A DNA stretch of 64,000 nt from Nocardiopsis sp. YSL2 (GCF_030555055.1 NZ_JAMOAO010000001.1:2294001-2358000), one strand, 5' to 3'. Counted from the first letter of the stretch, positions 46,768 to 56,322 are shown. Notes: a model not told the origin generated them from the sequence alone. Made by a program: numbers and translations.

Positions 46768-47501
46768 GAAGGACGCTGAGTCACGACCAGCACACGCTGG
46801 CGGGCGCCTACGCCCTGCACTCCCTGGCGCCGTCGGAGGCGGTCCGGTTCGAGGACCACCTGGCCGGGTGCGACTCCTGCCGCCAGGAGGTCCGCGGGTT
46901 CTCCGAGACCGCCGCCCGGCTCGCCGCCGCCACGGCCCGCACGCCGCCCCCCGGGCTGCGCGAGCGGGTGCTGGCCGACGTGGCCCGGACACGGCAGCTC
47001 GCCCCGGCGCCCGAGCGCCTGCCCGAGCCCCGCCGCCGGTGGGGGTGGGGTCTGGGGCTCGTCCTGGCGGCCTGCCTCGCGGTGGTCGTCGCCGTGGGCG
47101 CCGTGGCCGTGGACCAGATCCGCCAGGTACGGGAGCTGCGCGAGAACGAGCAGCGCATCGCCGCCGTGCTCGCCGCCCCGGACGCCGCCTACACCACGGC
47201 GGAGCCGATGGAGGGCGTGACCGTGTCGCTGGTGTACTCCGAGAGCGAGGGCCGCCTCGTCTTCAGCTCCTACGGTCTGACCGACCGGGAGGACGAGGAC
47301 TACCAGCTGTGGCTCACCCGGGACGACGGCACCGTCACCTCCGCCGGCGTCCTCGCCATCGACGACACGGGCGCCGCCGACCCGCTGCTGGCCGGAGTCG
47401 AGGAGGGCGAGGCCAGCGGTGTGGCGGTCACCGTGGAACCGGAGGGCGGCTCCGAGCAGCCCACCTCCGACCCCGTGATGGCCATGCCCCTGGAGAGCTG
47501 A
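46761..47501 (+). CDS. rskA: Anti-sigma-K factor RskA
   Basis: The 246-residue protein has a zinc-anti-sigma-type N-terminus (His33, Cys37, Cys40 in EDHLAGCDSC), a membrane helix at about 96-117 and an outside RskA domain with YQLWLTRDDGTVTSAGVL. It should hold SigK at the membrane until it is cut in response to a signal. Two adjacent GTG starts (46761, 46764) overlap the sigK stop; either may be used. Confidence 0.92.
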   Translation: MVRRTLSHDQHTLAGAYALHSLAPSEAVRFEDHLAGCDSCRQEVRGFSETAARLAAATARTPPPGLRERVLADVARTRQLAPAPERLPEPRRRWGWGLGLVLAACLAVVVAVGAVAVDQIRQVRELRENEQRIAAVLAAPDAAYTTAEPMEGVTVSLVYSESEGRLVFSSYGLTDREDEDYQLWLTRDDGTVTSAGVLAIDDTGAADPLLAGVEEGEASGVAVTVEPEGGSEQPTSDPVMAMPLES

Positions 47502-47520
47502 CCCGCGGGCCACCGTGGCT

Positions 47521-47563
47521 CCCCGGGGCCGGACCTTCCTTGACCCGAGGTCCGGTCCCGGGG
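47521..47563. terminator. Terminator hairpin between rskA and the MFS gene
   Basis: A 16-bp stem with one mismatch (CCCCGGGGCCGGACCT with AGGTCCGGTCCCGGGG) and an 11-nt loop lie between convergent genes. Confidence 0.78.
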
Positions 47564-47571
47564 TCCGTGCG

Positions 47572-48864
47572 TCAGGCGACGGCCACGTCCTCGGGGCGGG
47601 GCAGGTCGCGCATGACGGGTGAGAGCGTGAACAGCGCGGCGAGTCCGGAGACCAGCGCCATCATCAGGAACACCCAGGTGGATCCGGCGTGGTCGAAGAC
47701 GATGCCGATGCCGAGGATGCCGACCGGTTGCGAGACCAGGGACACGAACATGACGGCGCCGAGCACGCGTCCCTGGTACCCGTCGGTGACCGAGGCGGCG
47801 ACGTAGCCGTAGAAGACCGCGTTGACGCACGGCACGGTCGCGAACACGCAGCCGACGATGAGCCCCAGTGAGAGCACGTTGGGGGCCACCGTCAGCGCGA
47901 GCCCGCAGGCCGGCGCGGCCCAGGCCGCCACGAGGAAGGTGGTCGTGGGGCGCACCCAGCGGACCACCGCCCCGGCGGTCAGGGACCCCAGCAGGCCCCC
48001 GGTGCCGGCCACGGACACCGTCAGGCCGATCTCGACGTTGGTCGCCCCCTGGGCGTCGGCGGTGGCGATGATGGCGAGGAACGCGCCGGTGTGGGTGAAG
48101 GCGACGTTGAACACCACGATCCAGAGCATCATCGGGCGCAGGATGGGGTGCTTGGCCAGGACAGCGAACCCGCTGACGGCGCCGCGCAGGGTCCACCGCT
48201 CGCGGGAGTCGTGGACGGGAGCCTGCATCGGCCGCCGGACGCACAGGACGAGCCCGGCCGACACCAGGTAGGTCAGGGCCTCGGCGGCGAAGGGGAAGGC
48301 GCGGCCGAGGCCGAACAGGAACCCTGCCAGGGGTGCTCCGAGAGCGGTGGTGGTGAAGAAGCGGATCTGGTTCTGCGCGGCCGCGTCGGCCACCTGGGAC
48401 GCCGGTACCAGCTGCTTGACGGCGGCCATCGCGACCGGGTTGGACACGCCCATCAGCGCCGACGAGCACACGGCGACGGCCACGACCCCCACCGGGGTGG
48501 CCTCGCCCACGACGAGGAAGACGGCGAAGCCGGACAGCAGGAGGAACCGGCCCACGTCGCAGCAGAGCAGGACCACGCGGCGGTCGACCCGGTCGGCGAG
48601 GGACCCGCCGACCACCGCCGCGACCATGGCGGTAGCGACCTGGGACGCCCCGATCACGCCGGCCTGGGCGGCCGATCCGGCCAGGAGGAGGGTCAGGAGG
48701 GGGTAGGCGACCTCGCCGCTCTCCTTGCCGAGTCCGGCGAAGAAGCGGCTGGTCCACAGGGCCTGGAAGTCCCGGTTGCGCAGCAGGGGGCCGAACTCCT
48801 CGGGGCCGCCGATCGGGGGCACCCGCCCGGGAGGCCGGGACGGGTGTTGCCGTTCCGACGTCAT
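47572..48864 (-). CDS. MFS transporter (enterobactin-exporter/tetracycline-like)
   Basis: The 430-residue protein has twelve helices and the motif A-like GGSLADRVDRRVVLL. The N-terminal RNRDFQALWTSRFFAGLG is typical of the MFS_3/EntS-like class. It probably exports a small molecule or drug. I chose the ATG at 48864; a GTG at 48957 would add a His-rich leader. A small leader peptide may be encoded 119 bp upstream. Confidence 0.87.
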   Translation of the reverse strand: MTSERQHPSRPPGRVPPIGGPEEFGPLLRNRDFQALWTSRFFAGLGKESGEVAYPLLTLLLAGSAAQAGVIGASQVATAMVAAVVGGSLADRVDRRVVLLCCDVGRFLLLSGFAVFLVVGEATPVGVVAVAVCSSALMGVSNPVAMAAVKQLVPASQVADAAAQNQIRFFTTTALGAPLAGFLFGLGRAFPFAAEALTYLVSAGLVLCVRRPMQAPVHDSRERWTLRGAVSGFAVLAKHPILRPMMLWIVVFNVAFTHTGAFLAIIATADAQGATNVEIGLTVSVAGTGGLLGSLTAGAVVRWVRPTTTFLVAAWAAPACGLALTVAPNVLSLGLIVGCVFATVPCVNAVFYGYVAASVTDGYQGRVLGAVMFVSLVSQPVGILGIGIVFDHAGSTWVFLMMALVSGLAALFTLSPVMRDLPRPEDVAVA

Positions 48865-49331
48865 CGCGATCGTTCCCCTCGGGTCCCCGCGGGCAGCAGG
48901 GGGACCACGGCTCCGGCCCGGACTGGTGGTCGTGTGCCCGTGGGAACCGTGTGACACCGGCGCCCTCGTGGGCCGTAGGGGGTCAGGGGACCGACCTGGA
49001 GACCCCGGCGGAGGGCCGGACCGGGGGCGTCGTAGTCATGTCGCCATTATGCGCGCATTGCCCGCGTTAGCGAGCGTTCGTCACGCGTGTCCGCCGCGCC
49101 CGGGTCTCCGACCACGTGCTCGGCGGCGCCAACGTGACGGGCCCCACGCCCGGCCCGCGCGGGCCGCCCGGACGGAGTCCGCGGACGCCCGGCGGCGCGG
49201 CCCCCGCGGCGTCCGGGCGAGGCCCCCGGCCCCGCCCGGACGCCGCGGGACGATGCCGTCGGCGCGGCGGCCGGGGGCCCGGGGCGCGGACCGCACACGG
49301 GTCCCGGCGGCGAGGCGGCGCGAGTGCGCGC
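48865..49331. other. Intergenic region between two MFS genes
   Basis: About 470 bp. The left part holds a minus-strand promoter candidate and a possible leader peptide (48983-49039). The right part (49130-49300) is extremely GC-rich with overlapping inverted repeats such as CGGACGCCGCGG and CCGCGGCGTCCG, which can form terminator-like hairpins for either side. No gene recognised. Confidence 0.5.
48983..49039 (-). CDS. Possible 18-residue leader peptide
   Basis: Begins at an ATG with CATAAT exactly 6 nt upstream, a good leaderless start. It reads MTTTPPVRPSAGVSRSVP and ends 118 bp before the MFS start. The promoter overlaps the palindrome ATGCGCGCAT (49049-49058). It may simply be the 5' leader of the MFS message. 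Confidence 0.3.
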   Translation of the reverse strand: MTTTPPVRPSAGVSRSVP

Positions 49332-50618
49332 TCAGTCCGGACGGTGGCCGACGGCGGCCGCCTCGATGCTCCACGGCGTGCGCTCCACGTAGGCCACGAC
49401 CGTGGCGACGGCCAGCGATCCCCCGGCGACCAGCACGTACGACGCGGTCCAGCCACCGGTCAGCTCGCCGAGCAGCCCGAACAGGAGCGGCCCGCCCAGC
49501 GCGATGCCGCTGCCGGTCCCCTGGACGAAGCCCGACAGAGCGGCCGACCCCCTGGCCGTGGTGCTGCGGGCGTTGATCATGGTCATCATGACCACGAACA
49601 GGCCGGTGCCCAGCCCCAGGAAGACCGCCCACAGCGGGGCCAGTGCCTGGGGCGCGAGCGCGATCCCCAGGTAGCCGGCGAGGTAGCCGGCGATCCCGAA
49701 CGCGACGATCGGGAAGGTGTTGGCGGCCCGCACGGTGATCGTGGGCGCCACCAGGCCGAACATCAGGCTCGACCCCACCATGAGCGACACCATGCCGCCG
49801 GAGAACGCCCCGGAGTGGCCGGCGTCGGCCAGCAGTGTCGGCAGCCACGTGAACAGGGTGAAGACGTTCCAGGTCACCATCCCGAAGAGCACCGCCATCC
49901 GCCAGGCCATGCCCACCCGCCAGACCGGGCGCGCCAGCGGCGGCTCGCCACCGGCGGACTCACCCGCTCTCGGCGCGGCGGTACCGCCGGGGCGGCGCCA
50001 CTGGACGGCCCAGAGCCCGGCGGCGGCCAGAGCGAGCAGGGACCAGGCGCCGAGGGCGAAGCGCCACCCGGCCACCTCGGCCAGTGGGACGGCGACCAGC
50101 GGCGGGAACAGGGCACCCAGGTGGATCGCGACCATCTGGACCGTGCTCAGGGCGGCCAGCCGGTCGGGGAAGTACTGCTTGATGAGCGGGGGCACCACGA
50201 CGTTGCCCAGCGCGGCACCGGTCAGGGCGACCGCGGTGAGCAGCAGCAGGGTGCCGGTGTCGGGGGCGAAGGCGCGGGCCAGCTGCCCGACCGCGGCCAG
50301 CAGCATGCTGAGCACCGCGGTGGCCTCGGCGCCCAGTCGGCGCATGACGGCGGGGGTGGCCAGTCCGAACAGCGCGAAGGCGACCAGAGGCAGGGCGCCG
50401 AAGACGCCCACGACGGTGGTGGTGAAGCCGAAGTCCGCCCCGATCGTGGTCAACAGGGGCGACAGGGAGGTCACCACCAGGCGCAGGTTCAGTGCCGCGC
50501 AGGTGATGGCCGCCAGGGCCAGGAGGCGGCCCCTCAGTGCTGGGGCTCCGGTGGGAGCCGCGGTGTCCGGCCGTGCCGACGGTCGGTCGGGGCGGGCCAG
50601 GAGGGAAGTAGGTCTCAT
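49332..50618 (-). CDS. MFS transporter, CynX/NimT family
   Basis: The 428-residue protein has twelve helices. LRGRLLALAAITCAALNLRL at the start and LALAPLWAVFLGLGTG-like later segments (APQALAPLWAVFLGLGTGLF) fit the cyanate/2-nitroimidazole transporter branch. I chose the ATG at 50618; a frame extending to 50747 would cross the promoter region. It is divergent from an Lrp regulator that probably controls it. Confidence 0.85.
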   Translation of the reverse strand: MRPTSLLARPDRPSARPDTAAPTGAPALRGRLLALAAITCAALNLRLVVTSLSPLLTTIGADFGFTTTVVGVFGALPLVAFALFGLATPAVMRRLGAEATAVLSMLLAAVGQLARAFAPDTGTLLLLTAVALTGAALGNVVVPPLIKQYFPDRLAALSTVQMVAIHLGALFPPLVAVPLAEVAGWRFALGAWSLLALAAAGLWAVQWRRPGGTAAPRAGESAGGEPPLARPVWRVGMAWRMAVLFGMVTWNVFTLFTWLPTLLADAGHSGAFSGGMVSLMVGSSLMFGLVAPTITVRAANTFPIVAFGIAGYLAGYLGIALAPQALAPLWAVFLGLGTGLFVVMMTMINARSTTARGSAALSGFVQGTGSGIALGGPLLFGLLGELTGGWTASYVLVAGGSLAVATVVAYVERTPWSIEAAAVGHRPD

Positions 50619-50781
50619 AACGGCGACGGACGTCCCTTGGTTCTGCGGTGATGCGTCGTCGCATCGGAGCGCGGCCGTCGGCGGGCGACACTGCCTGCCT
50701 CGGAAGGATCTTCTTCCGGGCGAGCCAAGTACGGCCTTTTCGCTCAAAGGTTAACCAGACTCCGGGCCTGTAGACAACTTT

Positions 50782-50803
50782 CCGTATTTAATACGGGTAT
50801 GCT
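50782..50803 (+). promoter_or_regulatory. Operator and -10 box of the Lrp-type regulator
   Basis: The perfect inverted repeat CCGTATT-T-AATACGG (50782-50796) directly precedes TATGCT (50798-50803), which is 6 nt before the regulator ATG. The arrangement fits autoregulation of a leaderless message and control of the divergent MFS gene. Confidence 0.7.
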
Positions 50804-50809
50804 GCGCGC

Positions 50810-51295
50810 ATGGCTGATCTTGACGAACTTGATACGGCGATCCTGGCCGAACTCCAGTCGGACGCACGAAAAACCAACCGCGACGTGGCCGCCGCGGTGG
50901 GCGCGTCGCCCACCACGACCCTCGATCGGACCCGCGCGCTGCGAGAAAAGGGTGTGATTCGCGGCTCACTCCTGGACGTGGACCTGGACCTCATCGGCCG
51001 CCCGGTCCAGGCGCTCATCACCGTGAGCGTCGTGAAACCCTCGCGGCACAACATCGAGGCCTTCCGCGACTGGGTCCGCTCGCTCCCGGACACGCTGTCG
51101 GTCTTCGTCACCTCGGGCAGCGAGGACTTCCTGATCCACGTGGCCCTGCCGGACAACAACAGCCTGTACGCGTTCGTGATCGACAAGCTGACCGAGCGCC
51201 CCGAGGTCGCCGACGTGCGCGCCTCGATCGTCTACGAGCACCTGCGCAACGAGCGCATCACCCCGACCAACGCCCACGGCCGCCGCCGCGCCTGA
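50810..51295 (+). CDS. Lrp/AsnC-family regulator
   Basis: The 161-residue protein has an AsnC-type HTH at about 5-60 (LDELDTAILAELQSDARKTN, VGASPTTTLDRTRALREKGVI) and a RAM ligand-binding domain (about 70-145). It probably senses an amino acid or small metabolite. Gene position and the shared intergenic operator point to control of the adjacent MFS carrier. Confidence 0.92.
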   Translation: MADLDELDTAILAELQSDARKTNRDVAAAVGASPTTTLDRTRALREKGVIRGSLLDVDLDLIGRPVQALITVSVVKPSRHNIEAFRDWVRSLPDTLSVFVTSGSEDFLIHVALPDNNSLYAFVIDKLTERPEVADVRASIVYEHLRNERITPTNAHGRRRA

Positions 51296-51447
51296 GGCCC
51301 CCTGGACGGCCGGTCGGGCGCCCCGCGGCCGGCGCCCTCCCGCTCGCGCCCCGACCGGGCCCCGCCGCCGCTGTGCCCCGGGCGGAGCACGGTTCCGGCG
51401 CGGGGCCCGCGGCGTGTTCGAGGGAGACCCGACTTAGGCTGATCCCT

Positions 51448-52339
51448 GTGACTCAGGTCTCAACCGGCCCCGGGTCCGACGAAGCCGCCGCCGTCCGCGC
51501 GTCGTGGCGTTCGCTCGGGCTGCCGGGACTCATCGACGTCCACACCCACTTCAATGCCCGACAACGTCCTCCGCAAGGTCTGGGCGTACTTCGACGCCCT
51601 CGGAGAGGGCGTCTGGCCGATCACCTACCGGGGCGCCCAGGACGAGCGCGTGGCCCTGCTGCGCGGCTTCGGCGTCACGCACCACACCGCCCTGTCCTAC
51701 CCGCACCGGCCCGGCATGGCCCGCTGGCTCAACGACTGGGCCGCCGACTACGCCGCCCACCACCCGGACTGCCTGCGCAGCGCCACCTTCTACCCCGAAC
51801 CCGACGCCGACGGCTACGTGGCCGAGGCGCTCGGCACGGGCGCACGCGTGTTCAAGGCCCACCTGCAGGTGGGCGCCTACGACCCCCGCGACCCGCTGCT
51901 CGACGACGTGTGGGGCGCCCTGGCCGCGTCCGGCACCCCCGTGGTGGTCCACTGCGCCTCCGGACCCCTGCCCGGGCCCTTCACCGGCCCCGGGCCGATC
52001 GCCGAGGTCCTGCGCGCCCACCCCCGGCTCACCGTGGTCGTCGCGCACGCCGGGGCGCCGGAGTACAGCGAGTTCCTCGACCTCGCCGAGCGCCACGAGC
52101 GGGTCCACCTGGACACCACCATGGCGTTCACCGCCTACACCGAGCGCCACTCCCCCTTCCCCGCAGCCGAGCTCCCGCGCCTGCGCGCGCTCGGCGACCG
52201 CGTCCTGCTGGGCAGCGACTTCCCGAACATCCCCTACCCCTACCTCGACCAGATCCGGGCTCTGGAGGGCCTCGACCTGGGACCCGACTGGCTGCGCGCC
52301 GTGTTCCACGACAACGCGGCCCGTCTGTTCGACCTGTGA
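51448..52339 (+). pseudogene. Amidohydrolase-family protein interrupted by a +1 frameshift
   Basis: From GTG 51448 the frame encodes 35 residues ending DVHTHF, the metal-binding HxH of a TIM-barrel amidohydrolase. One extra A at 51553 then shifts the frame. The rest (from ATG 51554, 261 residues) continues correctly: FKAHLQVGAYDPRDP, VVVHCASGPLPGPF, VVAHAGAPEY, LLGSDFPNIPYPY. Removing one A restores a 296-residue enzyme. The downstream piece alone lacks the HxH ligands. The upstream TAGGCT lies 7 nt before the GTG, a leaderless signal. This may be a true mutation or a sequence error. The gene is coupled to an acyl-CoA synthetase 27 bp downstream. Confidence 0.8.
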
Positions 52340-52366
52340 ACCACCGCCGAAGCAGAGAGAAGACGG

Positions 52367-53938
52367 ATGGAACTCGCACTCACCCCCCTGGACTTCGCCC
52401 GCCGCGCACGCCGCCTGTACCGCGACCGCGAGGCGGTGGTCGACCGGGGGCTCCGCCTGACCTACGAGGAGTTCTTCGACCGCTGCGACCGCTGGTCCTC
52501 GGTCCTGGCGGGCATGGGCGTGGCCCCCGGCGACCGCGTCGCCTACATCGCCCCCAACACCCACGCCCAGCTGGAGTCCTTCTACGCGGTGCCGCAGCTG
52601 GGCGCCGTCCTGGTCCCGGTGAACTTCCGCCTGGCCGCCGACGACTTCGTCTACATCGTCAACCACTCCGGCGCGAAGGTCCTGTGCGTGCACGCCGACC
52701 AGATCGACACCGTCGACGGGGTGCGCGACCGCATGCCGGGCGTGGAACGGTTCGTCGCACTCGAGGGCGCGCGCCCGGGCTGGGAGGACTACGAGGCCCT
52801 CCTCGCCGACGCCGCGCCCGACTACCCGCGCGCGGAGATCGACGAGAACCAGCTGCTGACGATCAACTACACGTCCGGGACGACCGCGCGCCCCAAGGGT
52901 GTGATGATCACGCACCGCAACGCCTACATGAACACCGTGGGCGTCCTGACCCACCTGCGGATCGGGGTCGGCGAGCGGTACCTGTGGACCCTGCCGATGT
53001 TCCACGCCAACGGCTGGACCTACACCTGGACGGTGACCGCGGCGGGCGCCACCCACGTGTGCCTTCCGGCCGTGGACCCGGCCACCGTGTACGAGCTGGT
53101 GCGCTCCGAGGGCGTGACCTGGATGTGCGCGGCCCCCACCGTCCTGATCATGCTCTCCAACACCCCGAAGGACGTGCGCGGCGACGTCCCGCCGGGCGTC
53201 AACGTGGTGACCGCGGGCGCCTCACCGGCGGCCGACACCATCGAACGCCTGGAGGACGGCCTGGGATGGACGGTCACCCAGGTCTACGGCCTGACCGAGA
53301 CCGCGCCCTTCATCACCGTGTGCGAGCCCCGGCCCGAGCACGCACCGCTGGGCACGCGCGAGCGCGCCGCCGTCAAGGCCCGCCAGGGCGTCGAGCTCAT
53401 CACCTCAGGCGAGCTGCGGGTGGTCGACGGGGCCGGCGCCGAGGTCCCCTGGGACGGCACGACGGTCGGGGAGATCACGGTCCGCGGGAACGTCGTCATG
53501 CGGGGCTACTACAACGACCCCGAGGCCACCGAGCACGTCATGCGGGACGGCTGGTTCCACACCGGCGACGCCGCCGTCACCCACCCCGACGGCTACGTGG
53601 AGATCCAGGACCGGATCAAGGACGTCATCATCTCCGGCGGGGAGAACATCTCGTCGGTGGAGGTGGAGGGGGTCCTGCTGCGGCATCCGGCCGTGCTGGA
53701 GGCGGCGGTGGTCGGCGTGCCCCACGAGCGCTGGGGCGAGACGCCGCGCGCGTGCGTGGTGCTCAGGGACGGGGCCGCGGCCACCGAGCAGGACCTGATC
53801 GCGTTCGCGCGCGGCAACATGGCGCACTTCAAGGCGCCCACCCAGGTGGAGTTCGTGGCGCAGCTGCCCAAGACCGCCACGGGCAAGATCCAGAAGTACG
53901 TACTGCGCGGCGGAGCCTCCGCGGTCTCCCGGCAGTAG
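52367..53938 (+). CDS. Acyl-CoA synthetase (AMP-forming)
   Basis: The 523-residue enzyme has the P-loop YTSGTTARPKGV, the motif YGLTETAPF, the hinge region DGWFHTGD and IKDVIISGGENISS, and the catalytic Lys in KTATGKIQKY. It activates a fatty or aromatic acid as the acyl-CoA. It probably works on the product of the amidohydrolase or feeds the enoyl-CoA hydratase 1.5 kb downstream. AGAGAGAAG precedes the ATG. Confidence 0.93.
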   Translation: MELALTPLDFARRARRLYRDREAVVDRGLRLTYEEFFDRCDRWSSVLAGMGVAPGDRVAYIAPNTHAQLESFYAVPQLGAVLVPVNFRLAADDFVYIVNHSGAKVLCVHADQIDTVDGVRDRMPGVERFVALEGARPGWEDYEALLADAAPDYPRAEIDENQLLTINYTSGTTARPKGVMITHRNAYMNTVGVLTHLRIGVGERYLWTLPMFHANGWTYTWTVTAAGATHVCLPAVDPATVYELVRSEGVTWMCAAPTVLIMLSNTPKDVRGDVPPGVNVVTAGASPAADTIERLEDGLGWTVTQVYGLTETAPFITVCEPRPEHAPLGTRERAAVKARQGVELITSGELRVVDGAGAEVPWDGTTVGEITVRGNVVMRGYYNDPEATEHVMRDGWFHTGDAAVTHPDGYVEIQDRIKDVIISGGENISSVEVEGVLLRHPAVLEAAVVGVPHERWGETPRACVVLRDGAAATEQDLIAFARGNMAHFKAPTQVEFVAQLPKTATGKIQKYVLRGGASAVSRQ

Positions 53939-53997
53939 CGGGCACGACCCGGTCCCCGCGCCCCGGCCCGTCGGGGCGGGGCGCGGGGACCGCCGCC

Positions 53998-54792
53998 TCA
54001 CATCGGGGACGGCTTGAGGAGGACGAAGGTGTTGCCATCCGGGTCCGCGCAGGCGGACAGGCGGCCCACGCCCGGCATCTCCTCCGGACCCATGTAGACC
54101 GTGCCACCGCTCTCGCCGACCCTGGCCGTGACGGCTTCGGGATCCTCCACGTGGAATACCGGGTGCCAGTCGCCCCGGCCCTGGGTGGCGCCGAGCATCT
54201 CGGGGCCCGCCGGCATCAGTCCGCCCATGCCCCTGTCCGCACCGGCGCCGGCCGGGGTGAGCACCCAGTAGGTGCCCTGGTCCTCCGGGAGCGGGAACGC
54301 CTCGAACTCCCACCCGAAGAGTTCGGCGTAGAACGCGCGGCCCGCGTCGCCGTCGGGGGTCCACAGCTCGACCCACATGAGGCTGTTCGGCTCGTCGACG
54401 GCCTCCAGCCCGGGGAAGGACAGGGGCTGCCAGGCGGCGAAGTGCGAGCCCTGGGGGTCGGAGTAGTGCGCCATGACGCCCATGCCCATGACGTCCATCG
54501 GCCCGACGTGGACGGTGCCGCCCAACCGCGTCACGGTCCGCGTCGTGGCCTCGGTGTCATCGGTCTGGAAGTACAGCGACCACGCCGGCGGCTGCCCCTC
54601 CTCCATGAGCGGAGCCGCCCCTCCCACGGCCTTGCCCCCGGACCTGAGAATCATGTAGCCGCCGGTGTCGGGACCGGCCGACTCGGCCTGCCAGCCGAAG
54701 AGGCCGTGGTAGAAGTCCAGCGACCTCTGGAGGTCGGACGCACCGAGCTCGATCCAGCAGGGCGAGCCCGAGACGAAGTCGGTGGTGATCAT
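53998..54792 (-). CDS. Two-domain VOC-family protein
   Basis: The 264-residue protein has two VOC modules (about 8-123 and 135-262; WIELGASDLQRSLDFYHGLF and WVELWTPDGDAGRAFYAELF), each ending with a metal-ligand-type segment. Related actinobacterial proteins are annotated as hydroxylases or glyoxalase-like (e.g. 27-kDa antigen CFP30B). The ATG at 54792 has AAGGGG upstream. Function not clear. Confidence 0.83.
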   Translation of the reverse strand: MITTDFVSGSPCWIELGASDLQRSLDFYHGLFGWQAESAGPDTGGYMILRSGGKAVGGAAPLMEEGQPPAWSLYFQTDDTEATTRTVTRLGGTVHVGPMDVMGMGVMAHYSDPQGSHFAAWQPLSFPGLEAVDEPNSLMWVELWTPDGDAGRAFYAELFGWEFEAFPLPEDQGTYWVLTPAGAGADRGMGGLMPAGPEMLGATQGRGDWHPVFHVEDPEAVTARVGESGGTVYMGPEEMPGVGRLSACADPDGNTFVLLKPSPM

Positions 54793-55054
54793 GGGGAGTC
54801 CCCTTCGGTCGAATGTGATGCGCACCACCTCAGAGTCTGTCCCGGGGGCGCGACAAGACAGGCCCCCCGCACGGCAAAGATCCCGCAACCGCGCGGAGCC
54901 CGTCCGGTCGGCGCGCGGCGGGGCTTCGGCCCCGCCCATGACCGCGATCCGTGCGTGGCGCGCCCTCCCGAACGCGGATCAGCACGTACAGTGTCGGTGC
55001 CACCGCTGACAGCGATGGCTTCGGTGTCCCACGTCTCGACCGAAGGGCCACGCC

Positions 55055-55321
55055 ATGACCCCGGGATCCGCTCAGTCCGCCAACCCGCTCGCCGCACTCA
55101 TCGCGGGCGTCCTCCTGACTGTGTGCTGCAACCCGGTGGTCGGCATCATCATGGTCGTGCTCGCCGCCATGGCCCTGAACAAGACCGACGACTCGCGCGC
55201 GGAGGCCAGGCTCACGCACGCCGCGTGGATCACCTTCGGCATCGGTGTGACCGTCACGGTCCTCATCGCCGCGATCGCCTTCCTTCTCGGTCTCATCCCG
55301 GGCATGGAGACCTACCTCTAG
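55055..55321 (+). CDS. Small two-helix membrane protein, CD225/DUF4190-like
   Basis: The 88-residue protein has two helices (about 12-40 and 58-82) around a polar loop. LLTVCCNPVVGIIMVVLAAMA and the following charged region resemble the dispanin/CD225 or DUF4190 group. Function unknown. Confidence 0.7.
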   Translation: MTPGSAQSANPLAALIAGVLLTVCCNPVVGIIMVVLAAMALNKTDDSRAEARLTHAAWITFGIGVTVTVLIAAIAFLLGLIPGMETYL

Positions 55322-55362
55322 GGGCGACGCGCGGCAGGGCACGTAGCCGCGGAACACGCCCT
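55322..55362. repeat. Second copy of the MITE-like end
   Basis: These 41 bp match 30401-30441 at 38 positions, ending GCGGAACACGCCCT. CAGGGC (55335) and GCCCTG (55358) can pair around a central CCGCGG. No left end was found nearby, so it is a solo end. It starts directly after the stop of the small membrane protein gene. Confidence 0.65.
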
Positions 55363-55462
55363 GGCGCTGCGGCGGTCCCGCGCGCACCGGCGCGGGGGCA
55401 CTGGTGGAGCATGGGAGCGCCCGCGCCCCACCCGAGCGTCCCCTCCCCGAGGAAGCGAACCG

Positions 55463-56302
55463 ATGTCCACCGCACCCACCGTCGATCTCACCACCTCCGG
55501 CACCACCGCCACCCTGCGCATCGACCATCCGCGGCGCAAGAACGCGATGACCGCGCACATGTGGGGTCTGCTGCCCCGGTTGCTGGAACCGCTGGCGAAG
55601 GACCCCGCCGTCCGGGTGGTGGTCCTGACCGGCGCCGGACCGGACTTCTGCGCGGGCGCCGACATCACCGAGCTCACAGCGGGCGCCGACGGCTCCGCGG
55701 GTGACGCCTCCGGCGACGGTGCCGTCGGCGTCGACGTCGACGCGGCCGGGGCGCGGGTGCTCGACGACCGGCTCGCCGAGGCCGCGGGCGAGGCCCTGGC
55801 GGCCTTCCCCAAGCCCACCATCGCCATGGTCGACGGCCTGTGCGTGGGCGGCGGCTGCCTGCTCGCGACCGCCTGCGACCTGCGCGTCGGTACGCCGCGC
55901 ACCCGCATGGGCGTTCCGGCGGCCAAACTCGGGGTGGTCTACCCCGCTTCGTCCCTGCGGCGGATCGTGGCCCTGGCCGGACCGTCCACCGCCAAGCGCC
56001 TGCTCTTCACCGCCGACCTCATCGGAGCCGAGGAGGCGCTGCGGACGGGGCTGCTCGACGAGATCGTGCCCGCGTCCGAACTCGCCCACCACGTCACCGG
56101 GCTCGCCGCCACCGTCGGCGAGCGCTCCCAGGTGAGCGTGCGCGCGGCCAAGAGCCTCGTCGACGCGATCGGCGCGGGCGAGCTCACCCCCGAGCTGGTC
56201 AGGAGCTGGGACGAGGAGGCCGTACGCAGCGGTGACCTGCACGAGGGCATCACCGCGTTCCTGGAGCGGCGCCCGGCGCGGTTCACGGCCCCGCCGTCCT
56301 GA
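55463..56302 (+). CDS. Enoyl-CoA hydratase/isomerase
   Basis: The 279-residue crotonase-fold protein has the oxyanion-hole segments GPDFCAGADITEL and MVDGLCVGGGCLLATACD. A Gly/Ala/Asp-rich insertion of about 35 residues separates them, longer than usual. Expected reaction: hydration or isomerisation of enoyl-CoA in fatty-acid breakdown; it may use the product of the acyl-CoA synthetase. Confidence 0.9.
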   Translation: MSTAPTVDLTTSGTTATLRIDHPRRKNAMTAHMWGLLPRLLEPLAKDPAVRVVVLTGAGPDFCAGADITELTAGADGSAGDASGDGAVGVDVDAAGARVLDDRLAEAAGEALAAFPKPTIAMVDGLCVGGGCLLATACDLRVGTPRTRMGVPAAKLGVVYPASSLRRIVALAGPSTAKRLLFTADLIGAEEALRTGLLDEIVPASELAHHVTGLAATVGERSQVSVRAAKSLVDAIGAGELTPELVRSWDEEAVRSGDLHEGITAFLERRPARFTAPPS

Positions 56303-56322
56303 CCCCGACCACCGGCTCCGCA

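Noticed and set aside
51373..55704. A 1443-codon open frame on the plus strand
   Set aside because: It overlaps several well-supported genes in other frames and is Arg/Pro/Gly-rich throughout. Open frames without stops are common at this GC content. Only its first part (51448-51552) is real, as the start of the amidohydrolase.
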